Assembly: GCA_028679855.1 (NCBI GenBank)
Contig: JAJRAP010000066.1
Span: 1 to 6,289 of the forward strand
Source: Candidatus Methanoperedens sp.
Lineage (GTDB): Archaea; Halobacteriota; Methanosarcinia; Methanosarcinales; Methanoperedenaceae
Direction: 5' to 3'
Length of the DNA stretch: 6,289 bases
How positions within the stretch are numbered: the first letter of the stretch is position 1; the number at the start of each line of letters is the position of its first letter. A program made the position numbers and the translations under genes. Below the pieces are notes generated by a model that was not told where the DNA came from, did no database searches, and saw only the letters and a list, made by a program, of their open reading frames with translations. Shown piece by piece: positions 1 through 5,468 of this stretch.

Positions 1-1149
1 AGCATATTTTTGTCGCATGACCGAACTATATACCACGTCATCTCTTATTATTATTTTCATTTTTTCATGGGCTTTGATAACATGATCGATGATAGGCATA
101 TCCTGCATTCGTGATGTTTCATCGCCTTCTCGATAGGTTATCTCGATAAGTATAGATGAATGGCATGGAAGCGCTACATGGGGGCTGTAGTTGGATGGAA
201 AAGAAATGCGGTTGAAGAGTCCGAGTTCTTTTTCAGGGATGTACATCCATGAAATGTCGGGAACTTTGCCTTTTATCCCGAGAAAGACGCAGGCTATAGA
301 GTCGTATTTTAGTTCGCTGCATGCCCGGTTAACATTTTCAGGAACTGCGTCAAGACATGGTAGTAGTTCCTGCAATGGTATTGTAGATATCAATCGTTCT
401 GCTGAAATAACTCTTTTTTTGTTGCTTATTTTGAATTTGCCGTTTTCATTTTTGATGGAAGTCACATGGAATCCAGTCTGGATATTTTCTTCGACAGGTT
501 TTGCGATCTCCCTGACCATAGCTTCGATCCCGCCCCTTAAGGGATAACTGAAAACTGACTGGTGGGTATAGCCCTCGGTTTCGATCCCAATTGCTGACCT
601 GATAACATCCTCAACCGGAGGTCGCGGTATTCTGCCATCTACCCAGTGCATCGACATGAGCTCTGTCGGATATTTCCATATCTTCTCGTTGTATGGTATC
701 ATGTACAGGTCTGAGATGCCTTTTCCGAACGTGTAATTTATCCATTCACGGAAATTTAAAGGGGGTGAAAGTTCCCCTTTTTCAACTGCTATAAGCGTTT
801 TTATGAACTCGTTTATGCAAAAGTAGAGCTCTTCCTTTGGAAGCTGGTTCAGACCGTTCTCGAATGGATATTTGATAAATAGCCCTTTGTAGAATATCTT
901 TGTGTTGCGTTTATTTTGCTTGCTGTTACTGCCAAGCACATCACACATGAATGTCAGGACTTGCGTGTCGCGGCTGAAAATAATGTGAGAGCCTCCGATG
1001 TCAAACGTGAAACCGGATTTGGTCATGGAGCGACACAGTCCCCCATATTCGGGTTCCCGTTCAAGTACAGTAACTTCGTCTCCTTTTTCATGAAGCAGCC
1101 GGGCAAGAGTGATACCTGTTAGCCCGGCGCCCAGTATCGCTGTTTTCAC
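1..1149 (-). CDS. FAD-dependent oxidoreductase, UDP-galactopyranose mutase / protoporphyrinogen oxidase-like (3' end outside window)
   Basis: The frame is open for 383 codons from a GTG at 1149 to the left edge, so the C-terminus is missing. The N-terminus is a Rossmann FAD-binding fold: GAGLTG at residues 7-12, then VLER ending a beta strand (E30 would bind the FAD ribose), then GGLCRS (36-41) and FDIGGSH (49-55). The signature PYNEKIW (152-158) and a GGIEAMV segment (206-212) are typical of the amine-oxidase-like group that includes UDP-galactopyranose mutases and HemY-like proteins. Exact substrate cannot be read from the sequence. Its neighbour upstream on the same strand is a glycosyltransferase, which favours a role in sugar-nucleotide or glycan/lipid metabolism rather than haem synthesis (inference). 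The GTG is the only usual start codon in frame after the last upstream stop, has no Shine-Dalgarno, and lies 26 nt from a TATA box, so translation from a leaderless mRNA is likely. Confidence 0.88.
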   Translation of the reverse strand, partial: MKTAILGAGLTGITLARLLHEKGDEVTVLEREPEYGGLCRSMTKSGFTFDIGGSHIIFSRDTQVLTFMCDVLGSNSKQNKRNTKIFYKGLFIKYPFENGLNQLPKEELYFCINEFIKTLIAVEKGELSPPLNFREWINYTFGKGISDLYMIPYNEKIWKYPTELMSMHWVDGRIPRPPVEDVIRSAIGIETEGYTHQSVFSYPLRGGIEAMVREIAKPVEENIQTGFHVTSIKNENGKFKISNKKRVISAERLISTIPLQELLPCLDAVPENVNRACSELKYDSIACVFLGIKGKVPDISWMYIPEKELGLFNRISFPSNYSPHVALPCHSSILIEITYREGDETSRMQDMPIIDHVIKAHEKMKIIIRDDVVYSSVMRQKYA

Positions 1150-1171
1150 ATTCTGTAATTTGTTGTTACTG

Positions 1172-1179
1172 TTTATAAA
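1172..1179 (-). promoter_or_regulatory. TATA box for the FAD oxidoreductase, leaderless spacing
   Basis: The palindrome TTTATAAA is centred about 26 nt upstream of the GTG start at 1149. In archaea transcription starts about 25-27 nt after the TATA centre, so the mRNA would begin at or next to the start codon. No Shine-Dalgarno is present between them, which fits a leaderless transcript. It implies that this gene can be transcribed independently of the glycosyltransferase that precedes it. Confidence 0.55.
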
Positions 1180-1212
1180 AGTGATGTTAGGCCGGGAGAT
1201 CGTTTTCCCGCA

Positions 1213-2205
1213 TCATACCAGACTCTCATAAACATCCAGGACTTCCATGGCACTTTTCTTAATATCATTTTTCTTCGCAAGCTTTAGTGCGCCTTCAGAG
1301 AGCTTTTTTCTCAAAGTTCTGTTTGAGAGTATTTTTTCTATCGCAATGACGGCTTCTTTGCTGTTTGAAAATTTAATGCATGAATCTTCCGGGAAATATC
1401 GATAAGCTCCAATATCCCTGAGAATAAGAGGTTTTTCACAGGCACCCGCCTCCAGCACTACAAGGCCCTGTGTTTCCAGGGGAGACGGAAATAGAAATAT
1501 ATCACCTGCAGAATGCACATCTGCAATATCGCCCTGATAGTAACCTGTGAAAATAACGTTCTCAGGTTTGTTTCTTATTACCTGTGAAACTTTTTCATAA
1601 TCTACCTGGAGTTTACCATAGGCGATAGGACCTGCCCATACAAATGTAAGATCGGGTAAGGCTTTAGCTGCATCAATAAAAATATCCAGTCCTTTTCTGA
1701 ATGATAAGAGCCCTACTGAATAAACAATCGTATCACAACCTAAATTATATTTCTTCCTGAACTTTTCCCCGTTCCTGTTTCTGAATCTATCCAGGAATAT
1801 GCCATTACTTATTATATCAGCATCTGTTGTAACACCCATGCAGCGCAGTCTATCCAGAGCGAACTGTGAAGGGGAGATCATGAAATCTGCGGAGTTATAG
1901 AATGTCTTCATATATTTTTCGAAGAAAGTGTTGAACATGGATCCCCCTTTGAAAAGCATCTTCATTTCTGAGGGAAGCATGTGTGATGTTATGACTTTGG
2001 GTACTTCAGACGTTTTCATTTTTAAATAAGCATAAGGACCATAGGAATGGATGTGAATTAAATCGTATCTACCGTTTCCATTAATATCAACATTGACTCT
2101 TTCTGTTTCAAGAGATTCCTTCAGGTTTTTCCATGCTTGAACAATACCGGTTGTATTCAGCCCTACCAGCACTGTTTCAGTTATGAAGTTAACATGCAGG
2201 GTCAT
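1213..2205 (-). CDS. Glycosyltransferase family 4 (GT-B fold)
   Basis: A 330-residue protein expected to move a sugar from a nucleotide donor onto a lipid, glycan or protein acceptor with retention of configuration, probably at the cytoplasmic face of the membrane. The N-terminal acceptor domain contains DLIHIHSYGPYAY (48-60) and HMLPSEM (75-81), a layout seen in diacylglycerol glucosyltransferase-type GT4 enzymes. The linker ISPSQFALDRL and SNG (133-135) precede the C-terminal donor domain: VGLLSFRKGLD (164-174), FTGYYQGD (219-226), FPSPLETQGLVVLEAG (239-254). The E-x7-E motif that binds the donor is E244/E252, intact. Length is a little short for GT4 (usually 350-400), mainly in the N-terminal domain. 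I chose ATG 2205 over TTG 2208 because the GAGGTG ribosome-binding site lies 7 nt from the ATG. The FAD oxidoreductase follows 63 bases downstream. Acceptor and sugar are unknown; archaeal lipid or S-layer glycosylation is possible. Confidence 0.93.
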   Translation of the reverse strand: MTLHVNFITETVLVGLNTTGIVQAWKNLKESLETERVNVDINGNGRYDLIHIHSYGPYAYLKMKTSEVPKVITSHMLPSEMKMLFKGGSMFNTFFEKYMKTFYNSADFMISPSQFALDRLRCMGVTTDADIISNGIFLDRFRNRNGEKFRKKYNLGCDTIVYSVGLLSFRKGLDIFIDAAKALPDLTFVWAGPIAYGKLQVDYEKVSQVIRNKPENVIFTGYYQGDIADVHSAGDIFLFPSPLETQGLVVLEAGACEKPLILRDIGAYRYFPEDSCIKFSNSKEAVIAIEKILSNRTLRKKLSEGALKLAKKNDIKKSAMEVLDVYESLV

Positions 2206-2212
2206 CAAAATA

Positions 2213-2218
2213 CACCTC
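2213..2218 (-). promoter_or_regulatory. Shine-Dalgarno deciding the glycosyltransferase start
   Basis: Minus-strand GAGGTG, complementary to the 3' end of archaeal 16S rRNA. It is 7 nt before ATG 2205 but only 4 nt before the alternative TTG 2208, so the ATG is the better start. Confidence 0.65.
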
Positions 2219-2262
2219 TATCTGTTTGGGAAAACACATTAACAGAATACCAATCGGATAAA

Positions 2263-2269
2263 TTTTATA
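2263..2269 (-). promoter_or_regulatory. Candidate TATA box of the glycosyltransferase
   Basis: Minus-strand TATAAAA, part of a longer AT run, would place transcription start near 2240 and give a leader of about 35 nt containing the Shine-Dalgarno. The region is AT-rich, so other boxes are possible. Confidence 0.4.
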
Positions 2270-2322
2270 CTACTGGGTTTTTATTAAAACTTATGTTATT
2301 TAAGACTTCTGTAATAGTTAAA

Positions 2323-2330
2323 TTTATAAA
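2323..2330 (+). promoter_or_regulatory. Palindromic TATA element in the divergent intergenic region
   Basis: TTTATAAA reads the same on both strands, so it could serve either divergent gene. For fae-hps it would give a start near 2353 and a leader of about 94 nt, making it a possible second, upstream promoter to the one at 2405. Confidence 0.3.
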
Positions 2331-2357
2331 CTCACTCTATCTTTTGGTAACCACCTG

Positions 2358-2382
2358 TTCAAATTCACCAACATGAATTGAA
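2358..2382. repeat. Imperfect inverted repeat upstream of fae-hps
   Basis: TTCAAATTC and GAATTGAA form arms separated by 8 nt, with one unpaired A. The element lies between the two candidate TATA boxes of fae-hps, where a repressor or activator site could act. It is short and AT-rich, so chance is a real alternative. Confidence 0.25.
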
Positions 2383-2404
2383 ACGGTCTCTTTTCAGAAA
2401 TATG

Positions 2405-2412
2405 TTTAAATA
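2405..2412 (+). promoter_or_regulatory. TATA box proximal to fae-hps
   Basis: TTTAAATA is centred about 38 nt before the GTG start at 2447. Transcription should begin near 2434-2437, leaving a very short leader that is nearly all Shine-Dalgarno and spacer. Confidence 0.5.
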
Positions 2413-2434
2413 CTTAACTATCTATCATAAGCCA

Positions 2435-2440
2435 AGAGGT
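2435..2440 (+). promoter_or_regulatory. Shine-Dalgarno fixing the GTG start of fae-hps
   Basis: AGAGGT sits 6 nt before GTG 2447. There is no comparable site before the ATG at 2378, and the 23 residues that a 2378 start would add are not part of the enzyme family. Confidence 0.7.
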
Positions 2441-2446
2441 ATTACA

Positions 2447-3628
2447 GTGTTTTTAGTAGGCGAAGCTTTAATCGGAGAGGAGCCAGAACTGGCTCATATT
2501 GATCTAATTATTGGAGAAAAAACTGGTCCGGTAGGACAGGCATTTGCGAACGGATTTACGCAGCTTTCTATGGGGCATACTCCGCTCCTTTCGGTCATAA
2601 GACCCAACCTGCTAGCAAAGCCAGCCACGCTTATCGTCCCAAAGGTGACGGTCAAGAACATGGCACAGGCAGCCAAGATATTCGGTCCTGCCCAGACAGC
2701 GGTGGCAAGGGCAGTTGCTGATTCAGTGCAGGAAGGCATAATCCCTGAAGACCAGATCGAAGACCTTTCTATTGTCGTTAGTGTATTCATTCATCCTGAA
2801 GCGAAAGATTACAACAAGATCTATCGCTACAATTATGGTGCCACAAAACTTGCCATCGAGAGAGCGATGCAGGGATTCCCGGATGCAAAGACGGTCATGT
2901 ACGAGAAAGACCGCACCATGCACCCGGTAATGGGATTCAAGGTCGTCAGGTTATGGAACCCGCCGTATCTGCAGGTCGCCATCGACATCCCGGATATCAA
3001 CGCAGTGAAAGCTATACTGAAGCAGATACCGCAGAGCGACCATCTTATTATCGAGGCAGGCACGCCGCTTATCAAGAGATACGGTGTGGAGGTCGTGCAG
3101 TCCATACGTGAAGTGCGCCCGAATGCCTTTGTTGTTGCTGATCTGAAGACCCTGGATACTGGCAACCTTGAAGCCCGTATGGTGGCTGACGCTACCGCGG
3201 ATGCTGTTGTAATATCCGGGCTTGCTCCTGTATCCACTATCGAGAAAGCCATCAAAGAAGCCAAGAAGACTGGAATTTACGCTGTGATCGACATGCTGAA
3301 TGTCGAAAAGCCGCTTTCAGTCCTGAAATCCTTAACGGTCAAACCCGATGTTGTCGAACTCCACAGGGCAATAGATACCGAAGGTAAGGCAGAACATGCA
3401 TGGGGAGACATACCTGCCATGAAGAAATTATCAGAAAGATTGCTTGTGGCTGTTGCTGGCGGCATCCGTGTGGATACGGTCAAAGATGCGCTCGAGGCAG
3501 GAGCTGATATAGTAGTCGTAGGACGCGCTATTACCAAAGCAAAGGACGTGCGCTCAATGACAGAGCAGTTCATTGAGGAATTGAAGCAGCCTGAGATAGA
3601 CCAGTACAGGATAATGACGGACTTTTAG
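2447..3628 (+). CDS. fae-hps: Bifunctional formaldehyde-activating enzyme / 3-hexulose-6-phosphate synthase
   Basis: A 393-residue fusion of two C1 enzymes. The Fae half (about 1-165) condenses formaldehyde with tetrahydromethanopterin to methylene-H4MPT; the Hps half (about 172-393) interconverts ribulose 5-phosphate plus formaldehyde with hexulose 6-phosphate. In archaea lacking the oxidative pentose pathway, the pair releases pentose phosphate for nucleotides while the formaldehyde is captured on H4MPT. With GTG 2447 as start, the AHIDLIIG motif places its histidine at residue 17, the catalytic His17 of the Fae family. Other Fae marks are [11 protein letters not shown] (27-37) and the H4MPT-binding middle region. 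The Hps half is a TIM barrel of the OMP decarboxylase family: DLKTLD (232-237) supplies the catalytic Asp-Lys-Asp, GGIR (338-341) and VVVGRAIT (356-363) bind phosphate. Length matches Methanosarcinales homologues (about 392). All key residues are intact. It has its own promoter and a strong terminator, so it appears monocistronic. Confidence 0.97.
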   Translation: MFLVGEALIGEEPELAHIDLIIGEKTGPVGQAFANGFTQLSMGHTPLLSVIRPNLLAKPATLIVPKVTVKNMAQAAKIFGPAQTAVARAVADSVQEGIIPEDQIEDLSIVVSVFIHPEAKDYNKIYRYNYGATKLAIERAMQGFPDAKTVMYEKDRTMHPVMGFKVVRLWNPPYLQVAIDIPDINAVKAILKQIPQSDHLIIEAGTPLIKRYGVEVVQSIREVRPNAFVVADLKTLDTGNLEARMVADATADAVVISGLAPVSTIEKAIKEAKKTGIYAVIDMLNVEKPLSVLKSLTVKPDVVELHRAIDTEGKAEHAWGDIPAMKKLSERLLVAVAGGIRVDTVKDALEAGADIVVVGRAITKAKDVRSMTEQFIEELKQPEIDQYRIMTDF

Positions 3629-3653
3629 TATTCTGAGAAAGAATACTAATTTT
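3625..3653 (+). terminator. Hairpin terminator of fae-hps overlapping its stop codon
   Basis: Perfect 10-bp stem TTAGTATTCT / AGAATACTAA around a 5-nt loop (GAGAA), followed directly by TTTT. The TAG stop (3626-3628) is inside the left arm. Stem plus T-run resembles an intrinsic terminator; archaeal termination itself needs mainly the T-run, so the stem may also protect the 3' end. Confidence 0.75.
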
Positions 3654-4139
3654 CCTGTTGATATGATAGGAATTGTCCAGAAACGCTTGTTACAGGCATC
3701 GTGCAATTCAAAACCCCCATTACACAATATTTATCCCTGCTTTTAAATCTGACATCCCTGCATGACCTCGAGTTCATCAAATCCTTCTTTTCAAGCCATC
3801 CACGCCTTGCCACATTCACCCCGAACTCCATCCATCTGAGCATTGAAATGTCACCCTCAGCAAAATTCTTGGCTGGCGTTATACTTACTTCATAAACCGG
3901 AAGCTCTGGAGTTGTAAAGGTATACGTTGCTGGAACTCCTATCCTCAAGTACTCCTCTTGAACCTCTCTCTTTGCTATGTTCTCAAATGGCTCTCCTGAT
4001 GCCATTCCGCCCCCGTCGCCGCTGACGCTGATGCTGACTGGAGGAGAACCGGGAGTGCGCTGCCCACTATGGCAAAAGTGCTGAGATTTGATATATTAGC
4101 CCACACATAGCCTGAATAATTGTTCATATTTGTTGTGTT
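3646..4139 (-). pseudogene. Remnant of a PGF-pre-PGF type archaeal surface protein
   Basis: Two frames on the minus strand carry pieces of one surface protein. From about 4139 to 4060, one frame reads YVWANISNLSTFAIVG, the usual C-terminal ending of a PGF-pre-PGF or related extracellular domain. From about 4050 the frame one base away reads PGSPPVSISVSGDGGG, then GEPFENIAKREV and TYTFTTPELPVYEVSI, the linker and opening of the next domain copy. Beyond 3860 the sequence jumps from ITPAKNF to GDISMLRW, two segments that lie far apart in complete homologues, so the core of the domain seems deleted. After about 3830 I cannot match the family; the frame ends at 3646 inside the fae-hps hairpin. An intact ATG frame of 119 codons (4005-3646) exists but lacks a Shine-Dalgarno and most of the domain. 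Such proteins are normally exported and anchored at the S-layer. Family assignment is from memory of the motifs; decay is clear from the frame change. Confidence 0.6.
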
Positions 4140-4151
4140 GTATGATATAGG

Positions 4152-4429
4152 TGGTCACATTGCAATTGAAGTTTGACATAATAAGTCCGTACAACATTTG
4201 TGCAGATAGGCCTGGCAGAATCAAAAGCATCAGGTGATTTTATAGTCGAATCCACAAGGGAGTATGGAAAAATTGTCCTGAGAAAGAATATAGTAGCACG
4301 ACCATCAATCAATCGGAAATATGCTTCGATATACCAGCAGCCTCCGTGAAGGATGTAAAGATGCTGGAAGCCTTATCCTGTAAAAGTAATGAGATCGTAA
4401 ATACAGATTATCTCAAAAACAAAATCTGA
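4152..4429 (+). pseudogene. Frame-broken remnant of an unrecognised protein
   Basis: This stretch has protein-like composition but in changing frames. One frame from GTG 4200 to TGA 4347 reads QIGLAESKASGDFIVES, then REYGKIVLRKNIVARPS. A second, running to TGA 4427, takes over near 4290-4320 and reads NQSEICFDIPAASVKDVKM, then LEALSCKSNEIVNTDYLKNK. A possible N-terminal piece (VVTLQLKFDIISPYN) is in a third frame from 4152. Joined, they look like one protein with one or two frameshifts. I do not recognise the family. No Shine-Dalgarno or clear TATA box precedes it. It ends 10 bases from the convergent coiled-coil gene. The alternative is a short real gene from GTG 4200 (49 codons), which I find less likely. 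Confidence 0.35.
4415..4424 (-). terminator. Possible oligo-T termination signal after the coiled-coil gene
   Basis: On the minus strand TTTTGTTTTT lies about 15 nt past the TGA of the 4439-4798 gene. Short T-runs alone end transcription in many archaea. No hairpin is seen. Confidence 0.3.
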
Positions 4430-4438
4430 AAGTCAACG

Positions 4439-4798
4439 TCAGGCTATTGCAAGCCTTTTCTCTAAATCTGCTAACTTAATCTCTAATGCAGTTATCTTTT
4501 CTATAACAGGGATGCGCTTTTCGAGTGAATCGATTCTGTAATTCAAAGCTGTAAACTCGGTTTTTGTTTCGTTTCTCAGGCTGTCTATTCGTTCTTCAAG
4601 CCGTGCCATATCTGCCTTTGTTTCGTTTCTCAGGCTGTCTATCCTTTCATTTACAGAATCGACTTTTTCATATATAGAATCTATCCGGGTATTAAAAGCC
4701 TTTATCTCTCCATGTATAGCTTTAATTTCCCCTTCCAGAGCACTAAGTTTGGGCAATAATAACCGCTCTATCCATGAGGGTATCTTTTCAGTGGTCAT
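4439..4798 (-). CDS. Small coiled-coil protein with repeated ERIDSLRNETK motif
   Basis: A 119-residue protein of unknown function. After a short head (IPSWIERLLLPKLSALEGE, about 6-24), almost all the rest is predicted coiled coil: charged heptads with I, L or V at regular spacing, no prolines between about 15 and 96, no signal peptide and no membrane segment. ERIDSLRNETK occurs twice, 18 residues apart, with weaker copies before and after (KVDSVNERIDS, NYRIDSLEKRI), so the rod has grown by internal duplication. It is likely a cytoplasmic oligomer. It has its own TATA box at leaderless spacing and no Shine-Dalgarno, so ATG 4798 is a confident start. The acylphosphatase-like gene lies 55 bases upstream on the same strand. 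It may be an adaptor or scaffold; nothing in the sequence says for what. Confidence 0.75.
   Translation of the reverse strand: MTTEKIPSWIERLLLPKLSALEGEIKAIHGEIKAFNTRIDSIYEKVDSVNERIDSLRNETKADMARLEERIDSLRNETKTEFTALNYRIDSLEKRIPVIEKITALEIKLADLEKRLAIA
4563..4642 (-). repeat. 26-bp direct repeat, 54-nt period, inside the coiled-coil gene
   Basis: Identical 26-nt segments at 4563-4588 and 4617-4642 are 54 nt (18 codons) apart and encode the two ERIDSLRNETK copies. Identity at silent positions points to recent duplication or gene conversion rather than constraint on the protein. Confidence 0.85.
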
Positions 4799-4820
4799 GA
4801 TCTATTCTTGATTCACATGC

Positions 4821-4827
4821 TATTTAA
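4821..4827 (-). promoter_or_regulatory. TATA box of the coiled-coil gene, leaderless spacing
   Basis: Minus-strand TTAAATA, preceded by the purine-containing AAGG, is centred 26 nt from ATG 4798. Transcription would begin at the start codon. No Shine-Dalgarno is present in between. Confidence 0.5.
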
Positions 4828-4853
4828 CCTTAAGCTGCATGCAATCCATACCG

Positions 4854-5255
4854 TCAATAAACCGTTGAATTTTGGAATCGAGATTTTTTAATAAAAGAGT
4901 CAAGCAATTCTATAGACCTGTCCTGCTTCTCCAGCATCCTATCCTGCTTTCTGTCAATGCTGAGTATAGCAGGTATGCCATTGCTGAGCTGCTCCACCTG
5001 AATCAGGTGCATGTAATCTGCGATGCCTATCACATAGCCCTCATAATCCCGAAATACTCTATCAGATACTTCTGCATCTTCTGGTTTATTCTCGTTTGCA
5101 AACTCCTGAAATGCTGCAGTCTGGTCTTTATTGCCTTCTAAAAAAGCAATCAGTACCTGCATTCCATTCTCCTTTGTATTATATGCATTGAACCTCTCCA
5201 TCCCAAGCTCAAGCGCTTTTCTGAGCAGGAATACTCTATAGCTCACCTCATGCAC
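4854..5255 (-). CDS. Acylphosphatase-like domain protein with MLEKQD tail; 5' end probably broken
   Basis: From GTG 5255 the frame gives 133 residues. Residues 1-70 resemble an acylphosphatase-type ferredoxin fold: VSYR (4-7) matches the loop ending in the catalytic Arg, and the ALELG that follows (14-18) is spaced as in AcP helix 1. The second catalytic residue, Asn, is off by one: Tyr is at the aligned position and Asn at the next. The loop glycine of G-V-x-F-R is Glu. Activity on acyl phosphates is therefore doubtful. Residues 100-125 are a coiled coil with RKQDRMLEKQD, shared with the lipoprotein-like gene upstream. The same frame continues upstream of the GTG as KLEVKIIGSK, which supplies beta strand 1 and the start of the phosphate loop. 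No start codon is in frame there before a TGA at 5348. An ATG at 5293 is one base out of frame, so a one-base frameshift near 5285-5290 is likely. No promoter is obvious. The role is unknown. Confidence 0.6.
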   Translation of the reverse strand: MHEVSYRVFLLRKALELGMERFNAYNTKENGMQVLIAFLEGNKDQTAAFQEFANENKPEDAEVSDRVFRDYEGYVIGIADYMHLIQVEQLSNGIPAILSIDRKQDRMLEKQDRSIELLDSFIKKSRFQNSTVY

Positions 5256-5290
5256 CTTGCTGCCAATTATTTTTACCTCAAGCTTCCCGG

Positions 5291-5320
5291 CATTCGAAGA
5301 GCACTCCGAATCTTCGAATG
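5291..5320 (-). repeat. Perfect 10-bp inverted repeat covering the probable original start codon
   Basis: CATTCGAAGA and TCTTCGAATG are exact inverted copies around a 10-nt loop. In minus-strand RNA the AUG at 5293-5291 ends the 3' arm and a GGAG sequence lies in the loop, so the structure could control access to the start of the acylphosphatase-like gene. It could also be a recombination scar or protein-binding site. Confidence 0.6.
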
Positions 5321-5334
5321 CATGCGTCGCCTCC

Positions 5335-5409
5335 CCCTCCCGCCATCAACACTACCAACGCCATCCCAACTGCAATTCTGAGGGCATGTCCTCCACGCGC
5401 TTTATTCCC
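5335..5409 (-). repeat. Decayed copy of a lipoprotein leader (copy A)
   Basis: Aligned by eye without gaps, this 75-nt block matches 5994-6068 at about 64 of 75 positions. In the matching frame it reads GNKARGGHALRIAVGMALV, then VLMAGGGGDAC, compared with the intact leader NKARGGRALRMVVWMALVL in the next gene. The start codon is missing and the lipobox cysteine is displaced. The frame ends in TGA at 5278-5280 and is out of register with the acylphosphatase-like frame. Several differences are silent, which suggests it diverged while still coding. Confidence 0.7.
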
Positions 5410-5438
5410 ATGAAATCTTATTATGCCCGATGTACAAA

Positions 5439-5468
5439 TCTGCGTTCATCCGCGTTCATCTGCGGTTA
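5439..5468. repeat. Three 10-nt tandem units after the lipoprotein-like gene
   Basis: TCTGCGTTCA, TCCGCGTTCA and TCTGCGGTTA lie head to tail, ending at the stop codon of the 5469-6074 gene. Read on the minus strand this is the GATGAACGCGGATGAACGCA type of short tandem array. Function is unknown; it is the only sequence between that gene and the decayed leader. Confidence 0.7.

Noticed and set aside
191..547. 118-codon plus-strand frame
   Set aside because: It lies antisense to the FAD oxidoreductase, which has clear motifs across the same bases.
2378..2446. ATG at 2378 as the start of fae-hps, adding 23 residues
   Set aside because: It has no Shine-Dalgarno, the added residues include the probable promoter, and GTG 2447 puts the catalytic histidine at residue 17 as in the family.
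2206..2446. tRNA or structured RNA gene in the intergenic region
   Set aside because: It is AT-rich with no cloverleaf, T-loop motif or strong stems apart from one short imperfect inverted repeat.
2833..3573. Minus-strand frames inside fae-hps
   Set aside because: They are shadows of a well-conserved enzyme gene; the codon pattern follows the plus strand.
3701..3895. 64-codon plus-strand frame
   Set aside because: It is antisense to the surface-protein remnant and has no start signal.
4124..4312. 62-codon minus-strand frame
   Set aside because: It joins unrelated pieces, lacks a ribosome site, and the opposite strand has better protein-like segments.
3629..4438. Insertion sequence as cause of the gene-poor gap
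   Set aside because: No transposase motif, terminal inverted repeats or target-site duplication could be found by eye.
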